64,000 nt of DNA from Gnetum montanum (taxonomy: Eukaryota; Streptophyta; Gnetopsida; Gnetales; Gnetaceae). Below the pieces are notes generated by a model. It was not told the origin of the DNA. It made no database searches and was given only the letters and a program-made list of their open reading frames with translations. Made by a program: the position numbers and the translations under genes. The stretch lies in contig MNCI01026467.1 in assembly GCA_015680685.1 (NCBI GenBank), positions 313,458 through 377,457 of the forward strand. The letters run 5' to 3'. Positions 18,176 to 28,559 of this stretch are shown in pieces (positions within the stretch are counted from its first letter, which is position 1; each line of letters begins with the position of its first letter).

Positions 18176-21100
18176 CTCCCATGCATCCACACTAGGGATA
18201 CCATGCCTAATGTGAAAACATGCCACCCACCTCTTAGAACTATTAAAACCTTACTATTTTGACATTTTTAGTTGTTATAACTTACCTTTTTCACTCTCAG
18301 GTTCCAAATGGGAGGTTAGACACTAACCAAACTAGACATCTTGGGTTTCCATGTTGGGCCAACACTACCCAACATGGAAAAAGGAAGATAACACTCTTTC
18401 TTACATGCCCAAACAACACCCCCCCCCCCCCCCCCCAACCACCAACACCAATCTAGTCCAAGTTTGGCCCCCTGAAGTGGGCTTGCATGACCTAGAACCC
18501 CTCCAAGCAACCTTGATAGCCCTAGAACCTCATCAAACCAAGTCAAAAGTGGTTAAAACCTTGGGATTTTGTGGTTTCATGTTGAGGGAGGCCTCACCCA
18601 TGCTAAGCATCCTATCCCCAACATGGATGGATGGGGGGATGATCAAAATTACCTAAATCAACTAACTAGTAGCCATATTGAAAAGCCTAGTACCCCCTCA
18701 TAGCCTTCGATAGCCTAGATTGACCTTAGACCAAGTTATTTTCAATCCATAGTTAGTTCCACACTCATGAATCCCTTCTCCACACTACCCAATGTGGAAC
18801 CAACATGAAAAATGATAGGGTATTCAAGAAAACCTCATTCACAACCTAAAATAACCAAATAGCATACTCTACTAACCCCTAGACCCTGCCAGAACCCTAT
18901 GGAGATTTCGAATGTCTTAAAAGTAGTGAAAAAAGGTATAAAAGTACCTTTCACTCTCATCCATGCTAGGGCCATCATGCCTAACATGGAATAAGGGAGG
19001 GGGATTACATGAGGCACCTAGGAGCCTCCAAACTAGTGAATCTTGACACCAAGTACCAACCATCAACACTGATAACCCTAGAGGTTGTAATGCATGGTTG
19101 ATTAGCTACCAAACTAGCCTAGATCTAACATTCTTAGTTCTTTCATTCTAGGGGATATCTCATTCTCACTTGCCAACATGAAAACTAGGTGGATGTAGCT
19201 AGGAAGGTTGGCTAGGATTTCCAGATGCAAGAAAACAATGTCAAAGTATCTTGTACTAACACCAAAACCTTGACAGCCTCTCTGGAAGCCACTAGAATGT
19301 CAAAAATCAACCCCTTAAGGTTCTTCCATGGTGGAGAGGATCTGATCCACATTGTGCATCCTAGTCTCAGCATGAATGGAAAGGGAAAATTCAAAACTAT
19401 TCAAGTTTTCATGAAGTTTAACTTTCAAAAATAGCCCAACCCTTCTTGAAGCAACCAGAGTTCTGGAAGTCACCTATAATAGTCCAAACTTGCCTCCCTT
19501 AGGTTCTCCACATTGAAGGGGATCCCATCCATGCTGAGCATCCTATCCCTAGTGTGGATGGAGGGGGGAAGCCTAAAAACTTTTTCATTACCCTCAAAAT
19601 GACCAAATTTCAATCCTAGGCATCGATAATCAACACAGGCAATCCTATGGACATACATGCATAGCCAAAACTGACAAGAAGTAGTCACGAGTAGAGTTTC
19701 TCAGTGCTTCCATGCTAGGAGCCACCTCTTTCATGTTGGCCAATGTGGAAGTAGGGGGAACTATGCGGAAACTCCAAAATAGCCCTTAGATACCATAAAT
19801 AAGCACCAAAAAGCCTTGTGTATGTCATAGTACCCTGATTATAAATCCAAGAACCCTTAGATGCCCCAAAATTGGTCATGGATAGTCAAAAACCCTTTCC
19901 CCCTAAAATTCCATGTTGAGCATGGTAACCTTAGCATGGAAGAAAAAGGAGGACATTAAAAACCACTCAACAACCATTGAAATGACCAATTTTTGACCCT
20001 AGGTATCAACAATTAATACTAGCAACCCTGGAGATCCACATGCATAACTAGAAGTGACAAAAAATAGTAGAAAGAAGAGTTTCTTGATTTCTCCATGCTG
20101 GAACCCACCTCTTCCATGCTAGCCAACATGGAAGTAGGGGGTAACTTTGGGAGGGACTCAAAAATAACCTTTGGACACATCAAGCAGACACCTTACAACC
20201 TTGCATGTACCCTAAGGTTATGATTTCACCTTCCAAAGCCCTTAAAACCTATTGAATTGACCTCAAATAGCCAAAACATTGTTCCCCTAACTAGATCCAT
20301 GTTGAGCACTCCACCTTTAGCATGGAAGAAAGGGGAAAAGCACAAAAACCACCTAGCAAGCCTCCAAATTTACTAGTTTTGACCTTAGACCCTACCTCTT
20401 AACCCTAGCAACACTAGGAATGCACATGCATAGCCGATTGAGGTCAAAATTAGTCTAGATATAAGATTTATAGTTCTTTCACATTAATGGCCCTCTCGTC
20501 CACACTGGCTAGAATAGAGACTAAGGGGGAGACCCATTTGAAGCTCATAAATACCTCAGAGTAACATCAAATCACCTTGCATGCACTTTAGAACCCTATC
20601 AGCACTCACTAGAGCCTTCAAACCTTAGCAAACTAACCTCAAATGGTTAAAAAATAGTCCTCCCTAGTTACTCACATTGGGCACACCATCCCTAGCATGG
20701 AAAAGAGGGAAGAATCTTAAAAAACATCTAGGAACACTCAAAACTACCAAATTTTTACCTAAAACTCTAGCCCTTGACCTCAATAACTATAGGAGCTAAC
20801 ATGCATAATTGATTGTGACCTAAATTGGCCTAGATCTAGGATTCTTACTCCATCGACATTGGAGGATTCTCTTTCTATGCTAGGAAGCATGGGAAAATGG
20901 GAAAAGCTACTTATCCACTTTTGATGGCAATATGACACTCTTAAAGATCAAAAATCTACATCAGAGAAGCCTAGGACCTCATAGCCTTAACATTATGCTC
21001 CTTTGACCTAGTTTTAGCCTCCAAAACTCATTCCTCCTAATCCTCCATCCTAGAGTAACTCCCCTAGTATGGAAATATGGGGTAAAGCCTTAGATGCCCT

Positions 21101-21400
21101 TGAATGACCTCCAAACATGACCAAAATTAGCCAGAAACATACAAAATCATGATCTATAGTCTTAGATGCCTAGAAACTAGTTCAATGTGCTCCCAAACCA
21201 TCCTAAAACAAACCCCCCCCCCCCCCCCCNCATGATTGGGATGTTATGCTTAATGTGGAAGAAGCAAGGAAAGCCATCTCAACATGTTTTTCCACCCAAA
21301 ACTGCCGTGAATGACCTCAACATGAAGCTAGGAGATGCACAAGTGCCAAATATAGGTCTTGGCTACTAGCATTGAATCTTGATCTTCCATGCTAAGTCCC
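18176..21400. repeat. Diverged tandem array, ~380-bp period (U3-like units)
   Basis: Recurring phrases mark the period: CCATGYTGAGCA at 19530, 19909 and 20297, the aligned CACATTGGGCA at about 20669, and ATGCATA(G/A)(C/T)(C/T) near 19654, 20039, 20426 and 20799 (steps 372-388). Each unit pairs an ATGCT-N-AGCAT dyad (18600-18610, 19531-19541) with a CCATGCTAGCCAACATGG-like dyad. The same phrases (CTATCCCTAGTGTGGA) occur in the E3 LTR near 26697. CG sites are scarce. No coding sequence is seen. It may be the expanded U3 of an old E3-family LTR, invaded by E2. Confidence 0.7.
18419..18436. repeat. Poly-C tract (18)
   Basis: A run of C in the array; a second run of 17 C at 21213-21229 is followed by an N at 21230. 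It looks like slippage, and the N marks a spot the assembly could not resolve. Confidence 0.8.
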
Positions 21401-21429
21401 CTCCCTAACCACTATTTGGCTCCATGTGA

Positions 21430-21540
21430 CCATGGTCTACTAAGGCCTTAAACCAGCATTATAGTCCACTAAGACTCTAAACTAGCATCATGGCCCACTA
21501 AGGCCTAAAACTGGTGAAATTATGGCCCTTGTTAATCATT
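21430..21540 (+). repeat. Motif array H upstream of E3 RT
   Basis: Three copies, here on the minus strand (CTAAGGCCTTAAACCAGC, CTAAGACTCTAAACTAGC, CTAAGGCCTAAAACTGGT on plus), so again antisense to the element. It is the equivalent of array E, which follows the protease domain in E2. Confidence 0.75.
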
Positions 21541-21700
21541 TATAGTCATATTTCTCATACTTCCCTTTTTTTGGCCATTACTACACTTTGTTTGCTTATT
21601 TTTACCCTATTTCTAGCCTTGAATGACCTTGTTTGCATTAGAATAGCATGTATGTGCATAATTTTATAGCATTTTAGCATTAGTTATTTACTTTTATCCA
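21541..21700 (+). other. T-rich spacer with possible 3' splice site before RT
   Basis: Noncoding, pyrimidine-rich, ending TTACTTTTATCCAG/GTGCC at about 21700, after which the RT-linked frame begins. Ogre-like Tat elements have an intron between protease and RT; this could be such an acceptor. Weak on its own. Confidence 0.3.
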
Positions 21701-22950
21701 GGTGCCACTTAATATGCTTATGGTTTATATGCAAGACTGAAGTATGAGTACCTAGGAGCATATCAATATACCTTTGTGCCTACATGGACCCCATGGTGAT
21801 ATATAATGGTATATCAAGCCTAATTGCCTAGATCTTGAGCCTAAGAGTCTTGTCAACCACATAGCCTTGATAGAGAAACCTCTAGAATGGCCTAAGAACC
21901 TAGTTAAAACCCTTGACTTAGAGGTAGGTGACATAATGGAAGACTCTTTAGTTGAGGTTCCTATCACAACACATAGTGATGAGGAGAAAACCCTTAAACT
22001 AAGTTCCTCACTGGAACCTCAACAAGCTCAAGACATCACCAAAGTCCTACAAAGCAATATTAAGGCCTTTTCTTAGTCATATGAAGATATGTCATGCCTA
22101 GATCTACATTTAGTTCAACAAAACATCATACTTAACCCTACCATTAGATCATTTCAGCTAAAAGTATGCAAAATTAGACCTCATTTGGCCTTGGCAATTT
22201 GTGATAAGATCTCAAATCTCTAGTGAGCTAGTTTCATTAGGGCTATCAACTATGTAGAATGGGTATCCAACATAGTGATAGTCCCTAAGAAAAATAGAAG
22301 TATCCATATTTGCATTAGTTTCTGAGACCTAAATAGAGTGACTATTAAGGATGACTTCCCTTTACCTAGTATTGATCAACTTATCGATACTACAATTGAA
22401 CATGCTTTGTTGTCCTTTCTGGATGGGTTCTCAAGATATATCCAAATTAAAATCAACCTAGAGCACCAACTTAGCATGACCTTCATGACCCCCTTGGGGT
22501 ATCTTTTTCTATACCATAATGCCCTTTAACCTTAAGAATTCATGAGCAACCTATCAATGAACCATGACCTATATCTTCAACAATTACATGCTAGGTTTGC
22601 TCAACAACTACATAGACGATATAGCTATTAATTCCAAAGCAATCTGTGACCATGTTGATCACCTAGATCTTGTGCTTAAATGATGCCTCAAGTATTAGCT
22701 TAGGCTCAATCCTAAGAAATGTGTCTTTAATGTCAAGACTAGTATGATGCTTGACTTTATAATATCTAAAGTAGGGATACGTGTCGATCTTGATAAGGTT
22801 AAGGCAATATCCAAATTAGCAGTGCCTACCAACCTTAAGGAGCTTTAGGGATTACAAGGTAAATTGCAATTTATTCATAGGTTTATTACTAGGCTTATAG
22901 ATAAGTTACAACCCATGCAACACTTACTTAAGAAAGGGGTTCACTATGAT
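21700..22950 (+). pseudogene. E3 reverse transcriptase
   Basis: Readable blocks: EYVEWVSNIVIVPKKNRS-like (near 22250), DLNRVTIKDDFPLPSIDQLI (22330-22390), LSFLDGFSRYIQIKI (22413-22457), MTFMTPLGYLF, then after a frameshift near 22530 NNYIDDIAI (22590-22616), the YxDD catalytic motif, and NPKKCVFNVKT. This copies element RNA into DNA. At least six stops (TAG, TGA, TAA) and one frameshift. The sequence fits Tat RT. Confidence 0.85.
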
Positions 22951-23430
22951 TGGGTGGCTCAATTCTAAGACGCCTTTGAAAATCTTAAAAAAGAGTTAGC
23001 ATAACTACCAACAGTCTACCCTTCACAAGAGGGTAAACTATTTTACATTTACCCTATCATATCTAACATGTCCATTGCATCTCTACCCTTCCAAAAGCAT
23101 GAAGATGGAGCAAAGATACCAATATACTACCTTATCCATGCATTATTTGCCCACAAGACCCGATACAATGAAGTGGAGAAGTATTGTCTAGTACTAGTCT
23201 TCTCATTAAAGAAATGGAGACACTACCTCTTTAGAAGCCAAGTCAACATCATTTGGAAAGACAACGTGCTCAAAGCCATAATTTCAAACATCTATGAGAG
23301 TAACCATATAGCTCAATGGAAAGCCATGACTATGGAGTTTGACCTTCATTACATTTCTCAATCCTCAACGAAAGATCAAGCTATAGTCATACAATCAAAG
23401 TTTCACCTATTGATGACCAGGCAGCCATAG
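22951..23430 (+). pseudogene. E3 RNase H
   Basis: Follows RT in the usual order: GVHYDWVAQF, DAFENLKKEL, then a 120-codon open stretch from 23068 with IPIYYLIHALFAHKTRYNEV, EKYCLVLVFSLKKWRHYL and FDLHYISQSSTKDQA. This is the C-terminal half of a gypsy RNase H, which removes the RNA strand. Confidence 0.8.
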
Positions 23431-23489
23431 ATCTTGAGTTCCCTGATGAGCAAATTAACATTGTTAGCCAAGTGCCTAAGGATTATGAG

Positions 23490-23870
23490 GCAATCATGAA
23501 CTTTAATGAAGCTCCAACTACCCAGGGGGCAAGTGCCACTACCATCATAACATTCCCATCTAGTGAAATCTAATCCTTCACATATCATTTCCAGTTTCCA
23601 TGCATGAACAACATAGCAGAGTATGAGGGTTTGATCAAAGGCATGATGGTAGCTCGTGACCTAGGAATTAGATACTTAATGATCAAAGGCAATTTACAAC
23701 TTATGGTTAACCTTGTAATTGAGGTCTATGCCTATAAAGCCAAACATTTACTATCTTACTATGACCTAGAGAAGCAATTGTTACAATAATTCATAGATGC
23801 TAATATCCAGCACATACCCTGAAATGAGAACACCATAGTTGATGCAATCACAACGCTAGCCCTTAGTGTT
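23490..23870 (+). pseudogene. E3 second, archaeal-type RNase H (aRNH)
   Basis: MNNIAEYEGLIKGMMVARDL, GIRYLMIKGNLQLMVNLVIE and HLLSYYDLEKQLLQ (23604-23787) match the N-N-x-A-E-Y-E-A-L ... G-D-S-x-L pattern of the extra RNase H found in Tat elements. The E of AEYE is kept, while the GDS Asp is now Asn (GNL), so catalysis would be lost. Its presence is the best lineage marker in the window. Confidence 0.75.
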
Positions 23871-25190
23871 ATGCCAGATGTGTCCAGTAAGTTTCCCACC
23901 TTAACTGTGGACTGTGTAATTCCCATCACACAGAATGTTGAGGATACCTTTATGGTCATTGTTAATACTACTCCTTCCATGGAGTGGTATGATGATATCA
24001 AATTTTACCTTATGCATGGTGAATGCTCACAAGGTCTAACTCTCACTCAAAAGGACATTGTATGTAAATGCTCAAAGTAGTATGTCATCGTAGATGATAA
24101 TACATTGTCGACAATCCTACAATGGCATATTACTAAAGTGCTTGGATAAAACTAAAGCCAAAATAGTCCTAAAGGATGTTCATGAGGGTGTTTGTGGAGG
24201 ACATATAGGACCTAGACCTATGGTTTCTAAGATTAGATAGTTAGACTACTACTGGCCCCATATGGAGAGTGACTACATGTAGAAGGTTAAGCAATGTGAC
24301 AAGTGCCAATGGCATAGTAACCTAATACACATATCACCAACTAAGTTGCATACTACTCAAATCACTTGACCATTTCAACAATGGGGGTTGAATATCATTG
24401 AACCTATAAAGCCTAAGTCTTTCACAAGACATAGCTTCATCATCACCACAACCAAATATGTTACCAAGTGGATTGAGGCTATTTTCCTAAGAAAGACCAC
24501 ATCTAAACATTGTAGCCCATTTTGGCATACCCATGACCATAGTCATAGACAATGAACCACAATTTTGTAGCCATGAAACAAAAGACTTCCATCAAAACCT
24601 AGGCATTAAGCATTCTTTTTCATTACCTTATTGCCCTCAAGCTAATGGACAAGTAGAAGCTAGCAACAAGGCCATCATCAACCTTTTTAAAAATATGCTT
24701 AATAACGACAAACACAAATGGCATGAGCAGCTTGTCCATGCACTATGGACCTACAAAAAATCCTATGGCATGAAAACTAATGTAACTCCTTATAGCCTAG
24801 TTAGATATTTTACCTCTTGAATTGTAGGTACCATCACTCTGAGTAGCTTTGACTAACTTCATCAATGATGAGCAAAACAAAAAGTTATAGAAAATGACCT
24901 TAGACTCAATGTAGGAGCAACATATGCAAGCACTTGCTCACATTGAACACTATCAAGAGAGGTAGAAAAAGTAGCACCACCATAACTTGATAAAGCATAA
25001 GATCAAAGAGGGTGACCTAGTCCTCAAATCCATCTACAAGTGTGTGGACAAATTCTCAACCAATTGGAAAGGATCCTTCCTTGTCACTAGAGCCTATGGT
25101 AATGGAGCATTCAGAATAACTGACATGGATGGTAATGAGCTAGCCAATCCCATCAATCATTCCTATCTAAAGCCAAATTACATGTAGCCA
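23871..25190 (+). pseudogene. E3 linker and integrase
   Basis: A linker (23871-24160) leads into VHEGVCGGHIG ... CDKCQ, an HHCC zinc finger (24178-24311). The core shows KYVTKWIEA where DYFTKWIEA is usual (first catalytic Asp lost), VIDNEPQF (second Asp kept, 24545-24570) and PQANGQVEASNK (Glu kept, 24634-24669). A frameshift lies near 24515. The C-terminal GPY/F-type part (24987-25187) reads KEGDLVLK ... NWKGSFLVTRAYGNGAFRI ... HSYLKPNY. This inserts the DNA copy into the genome. Confidence 0.82.
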
Positions 25191-25204
25191 ATGATCATAA
25201 ACAA

Positions 25205-25430
25205 GCAATCCTGCTTTAACATGACCTGCCAAGGCCTTAAACTAGTAACATGACCTACCAAGGCCTAAAACTAGTGATAACATGGCTTCTTGAGGCCTTA
25301 AACCAACAATACAGTCTGTTATGTCCTTAAACTAGTACCATGGTCCACTACAACCTTGAACTAGCACCACAACTTGCCAGGGCCTAAAACTAGTACCATG
25401 GCTTGCCATAGCATTAAACTAGTAATATTG
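25205..25430 (+). repeat. Motif array I (E3 3' region), period 29 bp
   Basis: Seven copies on the minus strand, of the form CTAGTTTTAGGCCTTGGTAG or CTAGTTTAAGGCCTTGGCAG, several spaced 29 bp. It lies between integrase and the conserved 3' block, as arrays A and D do relative to the protease domain. Confidence 0.85.
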
Positions 25431-26353
25431 ATAACTTGGGTTTCTTGGTTTTATCATTTCATGTGACTTATATATGCATTGTAACATTATAACATGCTTT
25501 GTTTGCTTGGTTATCTTGTCCTCTTGGAGTTGTGTTTGCAAGATGAAGCCTGAAGCTATTACAAGGATGCAAGTCATTACAGCATCAAGTCACCATTTGA
25601 CCTTGATGTGTAAGATTTGGTGAGTTTTTCCAAGTGTGTTGAGAGTTCTTGTACCATTACCCTCCATCTGGCACCACTCCTTGAGCCCAACCCCATAGCC
25701 TTATCATGACCTTTCATACCTTTGGAAATAATGTTAACCTATGTTCACCACTCATGCACTATAGTCATATGATATCTCTTTATCATGCTTCATCCTCAAG
25801 TCCACTTGAATGTAACACAACTCATTCAATGGAAAAACCATGAAGTCCATTGAGTGTAACACATCTCGTTCGATGGGATAACCACTAAGATTATTGAGTG
25901 TAATACAACTCACTCAATGGAAAAAACATATCTAACCAGCCCTAGCAATGAGGCCCAATGAAGGTCTCATCCCATACAAAAAAAAGAGGGAAAGAAAATT
26001 GCCAAGAGGCCAAATGGAAAATGAAGCCTCAAAGACCAATGGCCAAAGTAACCTTGGAGCAAAGTGATTGGATCCTCAAGCATATTCATTGAGTGGCCAA
26101 CACTTCAAAACATGTCAATACCATGTTGTAGCCATGATGTTAATACTTGGAATGCATTATTAGCCCTCATAACTATTTCATTATGACCTTAACATTGTCA
26201 TCTCTTCATCATAGCCTTATCCCTTCATCACAAGCACTCTTCGACATGGTTTGACATAACTGGATCAAGCATGGAGAGGGAACGTTGCTGGTGGACCTGT
26301 GGTGATGTTTTGTTTTCTTTCTTAGTGCCTCTTGAGTCAATCTTCTAAGCACT
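25431..26353 (+). other. E3 3' noncoding region
   Basis: Contains TTGTCCTCTTGGAGTTGTGT then TTGCAAGATGAAG (25518-25550), the same block as in E1 and E2. Near 25805-25925 there is a triplicated phrase TGAGTGTAA(C/T)ACA(A/T)CTC with a 57-60-bp period. The last 70 bases (TGATGTTTTGTTTTCTTTC, TGCCTCTTGAG) align with the E1 end. No gene seen. Confidence 0.65.
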
Positions 26354-26367
26354 ACAAAGAGGGGACA
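26354..26367 (+). other. Polypurine tract of E3
   Basis: ACAAAGAGGGGACA, one base before the LTR start TGAAACACC. Confidence 0.8.
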
Positions 26368-26368
26368 T

Positions 26369-27781
26369 TGAAACACCATGAAAATTTACATGTTATAACC
26401 AATTTTCATCATGTAGCCTTCACCTCATAAAACCTGAGGCAAAACTTCATTGTAAATATAAAGATTATAATCCACAGGAGGCAATCTCACATGTTTCATA
26501 CTTTTGGGTCTGAAAAATGCCTCATAAGTGGTCAAACCTCATTCCCCAAGTGAAAAAAAAGTCACCTAGTATCTATATTTGGGCTTTGGGGGTCAAAAGT
26601 TCCTTTTGGGATGTCAAAAATGACTAAATTTAATGGATTTATTGGCAGGTATACATTTTTCTATGCTAGAAACACCTGTAGGGGCGAATATCACCTATCC
26701 CTAGTGTGGAGGGATGGGAGGTTCTTCCTCAACATGGAAAATTTCCCACCTAGTGTGGAGACTACATGCATAGCATGAAACCGTTCCCCCCTCAATGTGG
26801 AATTTTACCCCTAGCATGGAAACTCCACCCCCAATGTGGAAACTTCATGGCCTCATCGTGGAAGCAACTTCAGCAAGGATGGCAAAAGGCTCAATGTGGA
26901 AGATCTACCTCTAGCTTAGAAGGTGTTCCCCTATTACTATTTATAGCAAAGTGAATGGCCATGGGGGTTTGGCACTTACTATATATGGTAACCACCCAAA
27001 TTTTGGCACCCATTTCACCTATACCAAGAAAAGATTTGCATCAATTTGCAGCTAATATATCAAACAATTTATAGCAAAAATCATGATCAAAAACTTATAA
27101 AACAAAAACCCCAACATTCCTTTTAGGTTCAACACTTTGACATTCTCAAGCACCTAGCAATTTAGGCTTTTAAGAGCTCTTGCAACCTTTTAGAAATGTA
27201 TCTTCTCGGAGCCTCCCAAGATGGAGCCCCTACACCCCTATTACTCCTTTTGCTACCCCCTAAGGCCTATGAAATTTTGGTGTCAATGCTACATTTCTAA
27301 GATCCTCAACCCCCAACATGGAGTAATCTGGTAGCCAAAATTCTCACTTTTGTCACTCCCTAGTAGTTCGAAGTTGCAGATCTAAAGTAGTAGCAAAGGA
27401 GATTTGACAACATTAGGAGTGGTTGAGCACTTAGATCGTGAAGCAAATCACATCAGCTTCAATGAGCTCTAAATTCCTACCTCAATGAACCCCCTTTTGC
27501 TCTCTCATGGATAATTCTTGTACAAATTCTTGAACCTATTTTTTATTTTCTTACATAAAGTTTTGAAATTTTAGTTTGTGTGCCATATATCTTACTTTTG
27601 ATTTCTAGATCTATATTCTTGTTATTTGCATCATTCTTTCTGCATTCCATAAATCCCTAGGTGATATACCAAATCATCCAGGGTACCTCGAATCCCATTT
27701 TTTAGATGCCTTGGGGATTTATGATTAAGGCTACTTCAGTGAATCTCTCAATTTTTCCAATGATCACTTTTTCTAGTTACA
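26369..27781 (+). repeat. E3 3' LTR (1413 bp)
   Basis: Starts TGAAACACCATG and ends CTAGTTACA. U3 has CATGG/CCTAGTGTGGA phrases as in the 18-21 kb array. The U5 end (AATCCCTAGGTGAT, CCAGGGTACCTCGAATCCC, GCCTTGGGGATT) is the complement of the start of the E5 LTR at 42686-42830, which fixes the border. Confidence 0.8.
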
Positions 27782-28477
27782 AAAAAAAAAGAAAAAAAAA
27801 ACAAATACTAAATAAGGTCAAATGAAGGCTAAATGATGATAAAACTCCATCTGGTACTGTTAATTAAGTGCGAAACATGATCAATAGAGGTCATTTAATG
27901 GGATTTAAAGGTTGACAAGGTGCATCAAAGGCTAAAGAGCATGAAAGAAGGCTAAATAAGGTTAAATGGTCATTAACTAAGGCCAAATTATAGTCTAATG
28001 ATGGTCAAGCACCATCAAATAAGGTCAAACAAGGCTAAAACATGGTTAACAAGGGTCATAGAGGATAGGATAAGGTAGATGGGGTAAACCAAAGGTCAAC
28101 TGCAAGGAAAAAGGCCAACTGGTAGCCAAATGATGATCAAATGAAGTCAAATAGAGCCCAAATGATGGTTAAATCCCATCAAATGATGTTCTAGAAGGTT
28201 AAACAAGGTCACAATAATGTCCAATGGTGTAAATTGATGTCAAATCTAGTTCTCTAAGGTAAAAGATGTCAAAGGATAGAAACATTTGATGAAATAAGAC
28301 CAAATGATGTTGAAATGACAAAAATGAAGACAAATGACATCAAATGATAGGGCAGTGAATGTCAATAATGCATACCAAGAGTAAACCAAGTCAAAACATA
28401 GTGAAACAAATTCAAACCAAACAAGGTAGAAAACATATGGTAAAACATTATCAATATTGCTCAATTAGGGTTATATT
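27782..28477. repeat. Purine-rich GGTCAAA/GGCTAAA repeat field
   Basis: Begins with an A-run (27781-27803), then many degenerate copies of AAGGTCAAATGAAGGCTAAATGATG-like steps of 12-20 bp. No open frame of note. Origin not recognised; it could be an expanded noncoding part of an element. Confidence 0.5.
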
Positions 28478-28505
28478 TTTGCCAGTTTTAGGCCTTAGTG
28501 GGCCA
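28478..28505 (-). repeat. Single motif copy J
   Basis: GCCAGTTTTAGGCCTTAGTG + GGCC on the plus strand, the AAGGCC form of the motif, next to the ~190-bp array. Orientation suggests a minus-strand element, perhaps the far 3' part of E5. Confidence 0.6.
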
Positions 28506-28559
28506 TAGTAAAGGTCCACAAGTTTGATAAGTTTGGGCACTTGGTGATGTTATTTAAGG

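Larger units (their letters stand above)
21430..27781 (+). mobile_element. E3: decayed autonomous-type Tat element (pol plus 3' LTR)
   Basis: In plus orientation: motif array H, a spacer, RT, RNase H, a second (archaeal-type) RNase H, integrase, motif array I, a conserved 3' block, polypurine tract and 3' LTR. The extra RNase H between RNase H and integrase is the mark of the Tat lineage. Gag, protease and the 5' LTR are not recognisable. Its 3' end is homologous to E1 and E2. Many stops, mostly TAG, show long decay. Confidence 0.8.

Noticed and set aside
18176-21400. Centromeric or telomeric satellite
   Set aside because: Units are strongly diverged, carry LTR U3 phrases, and there is no TTTAGGG repeat; better explained as LTR-derived.
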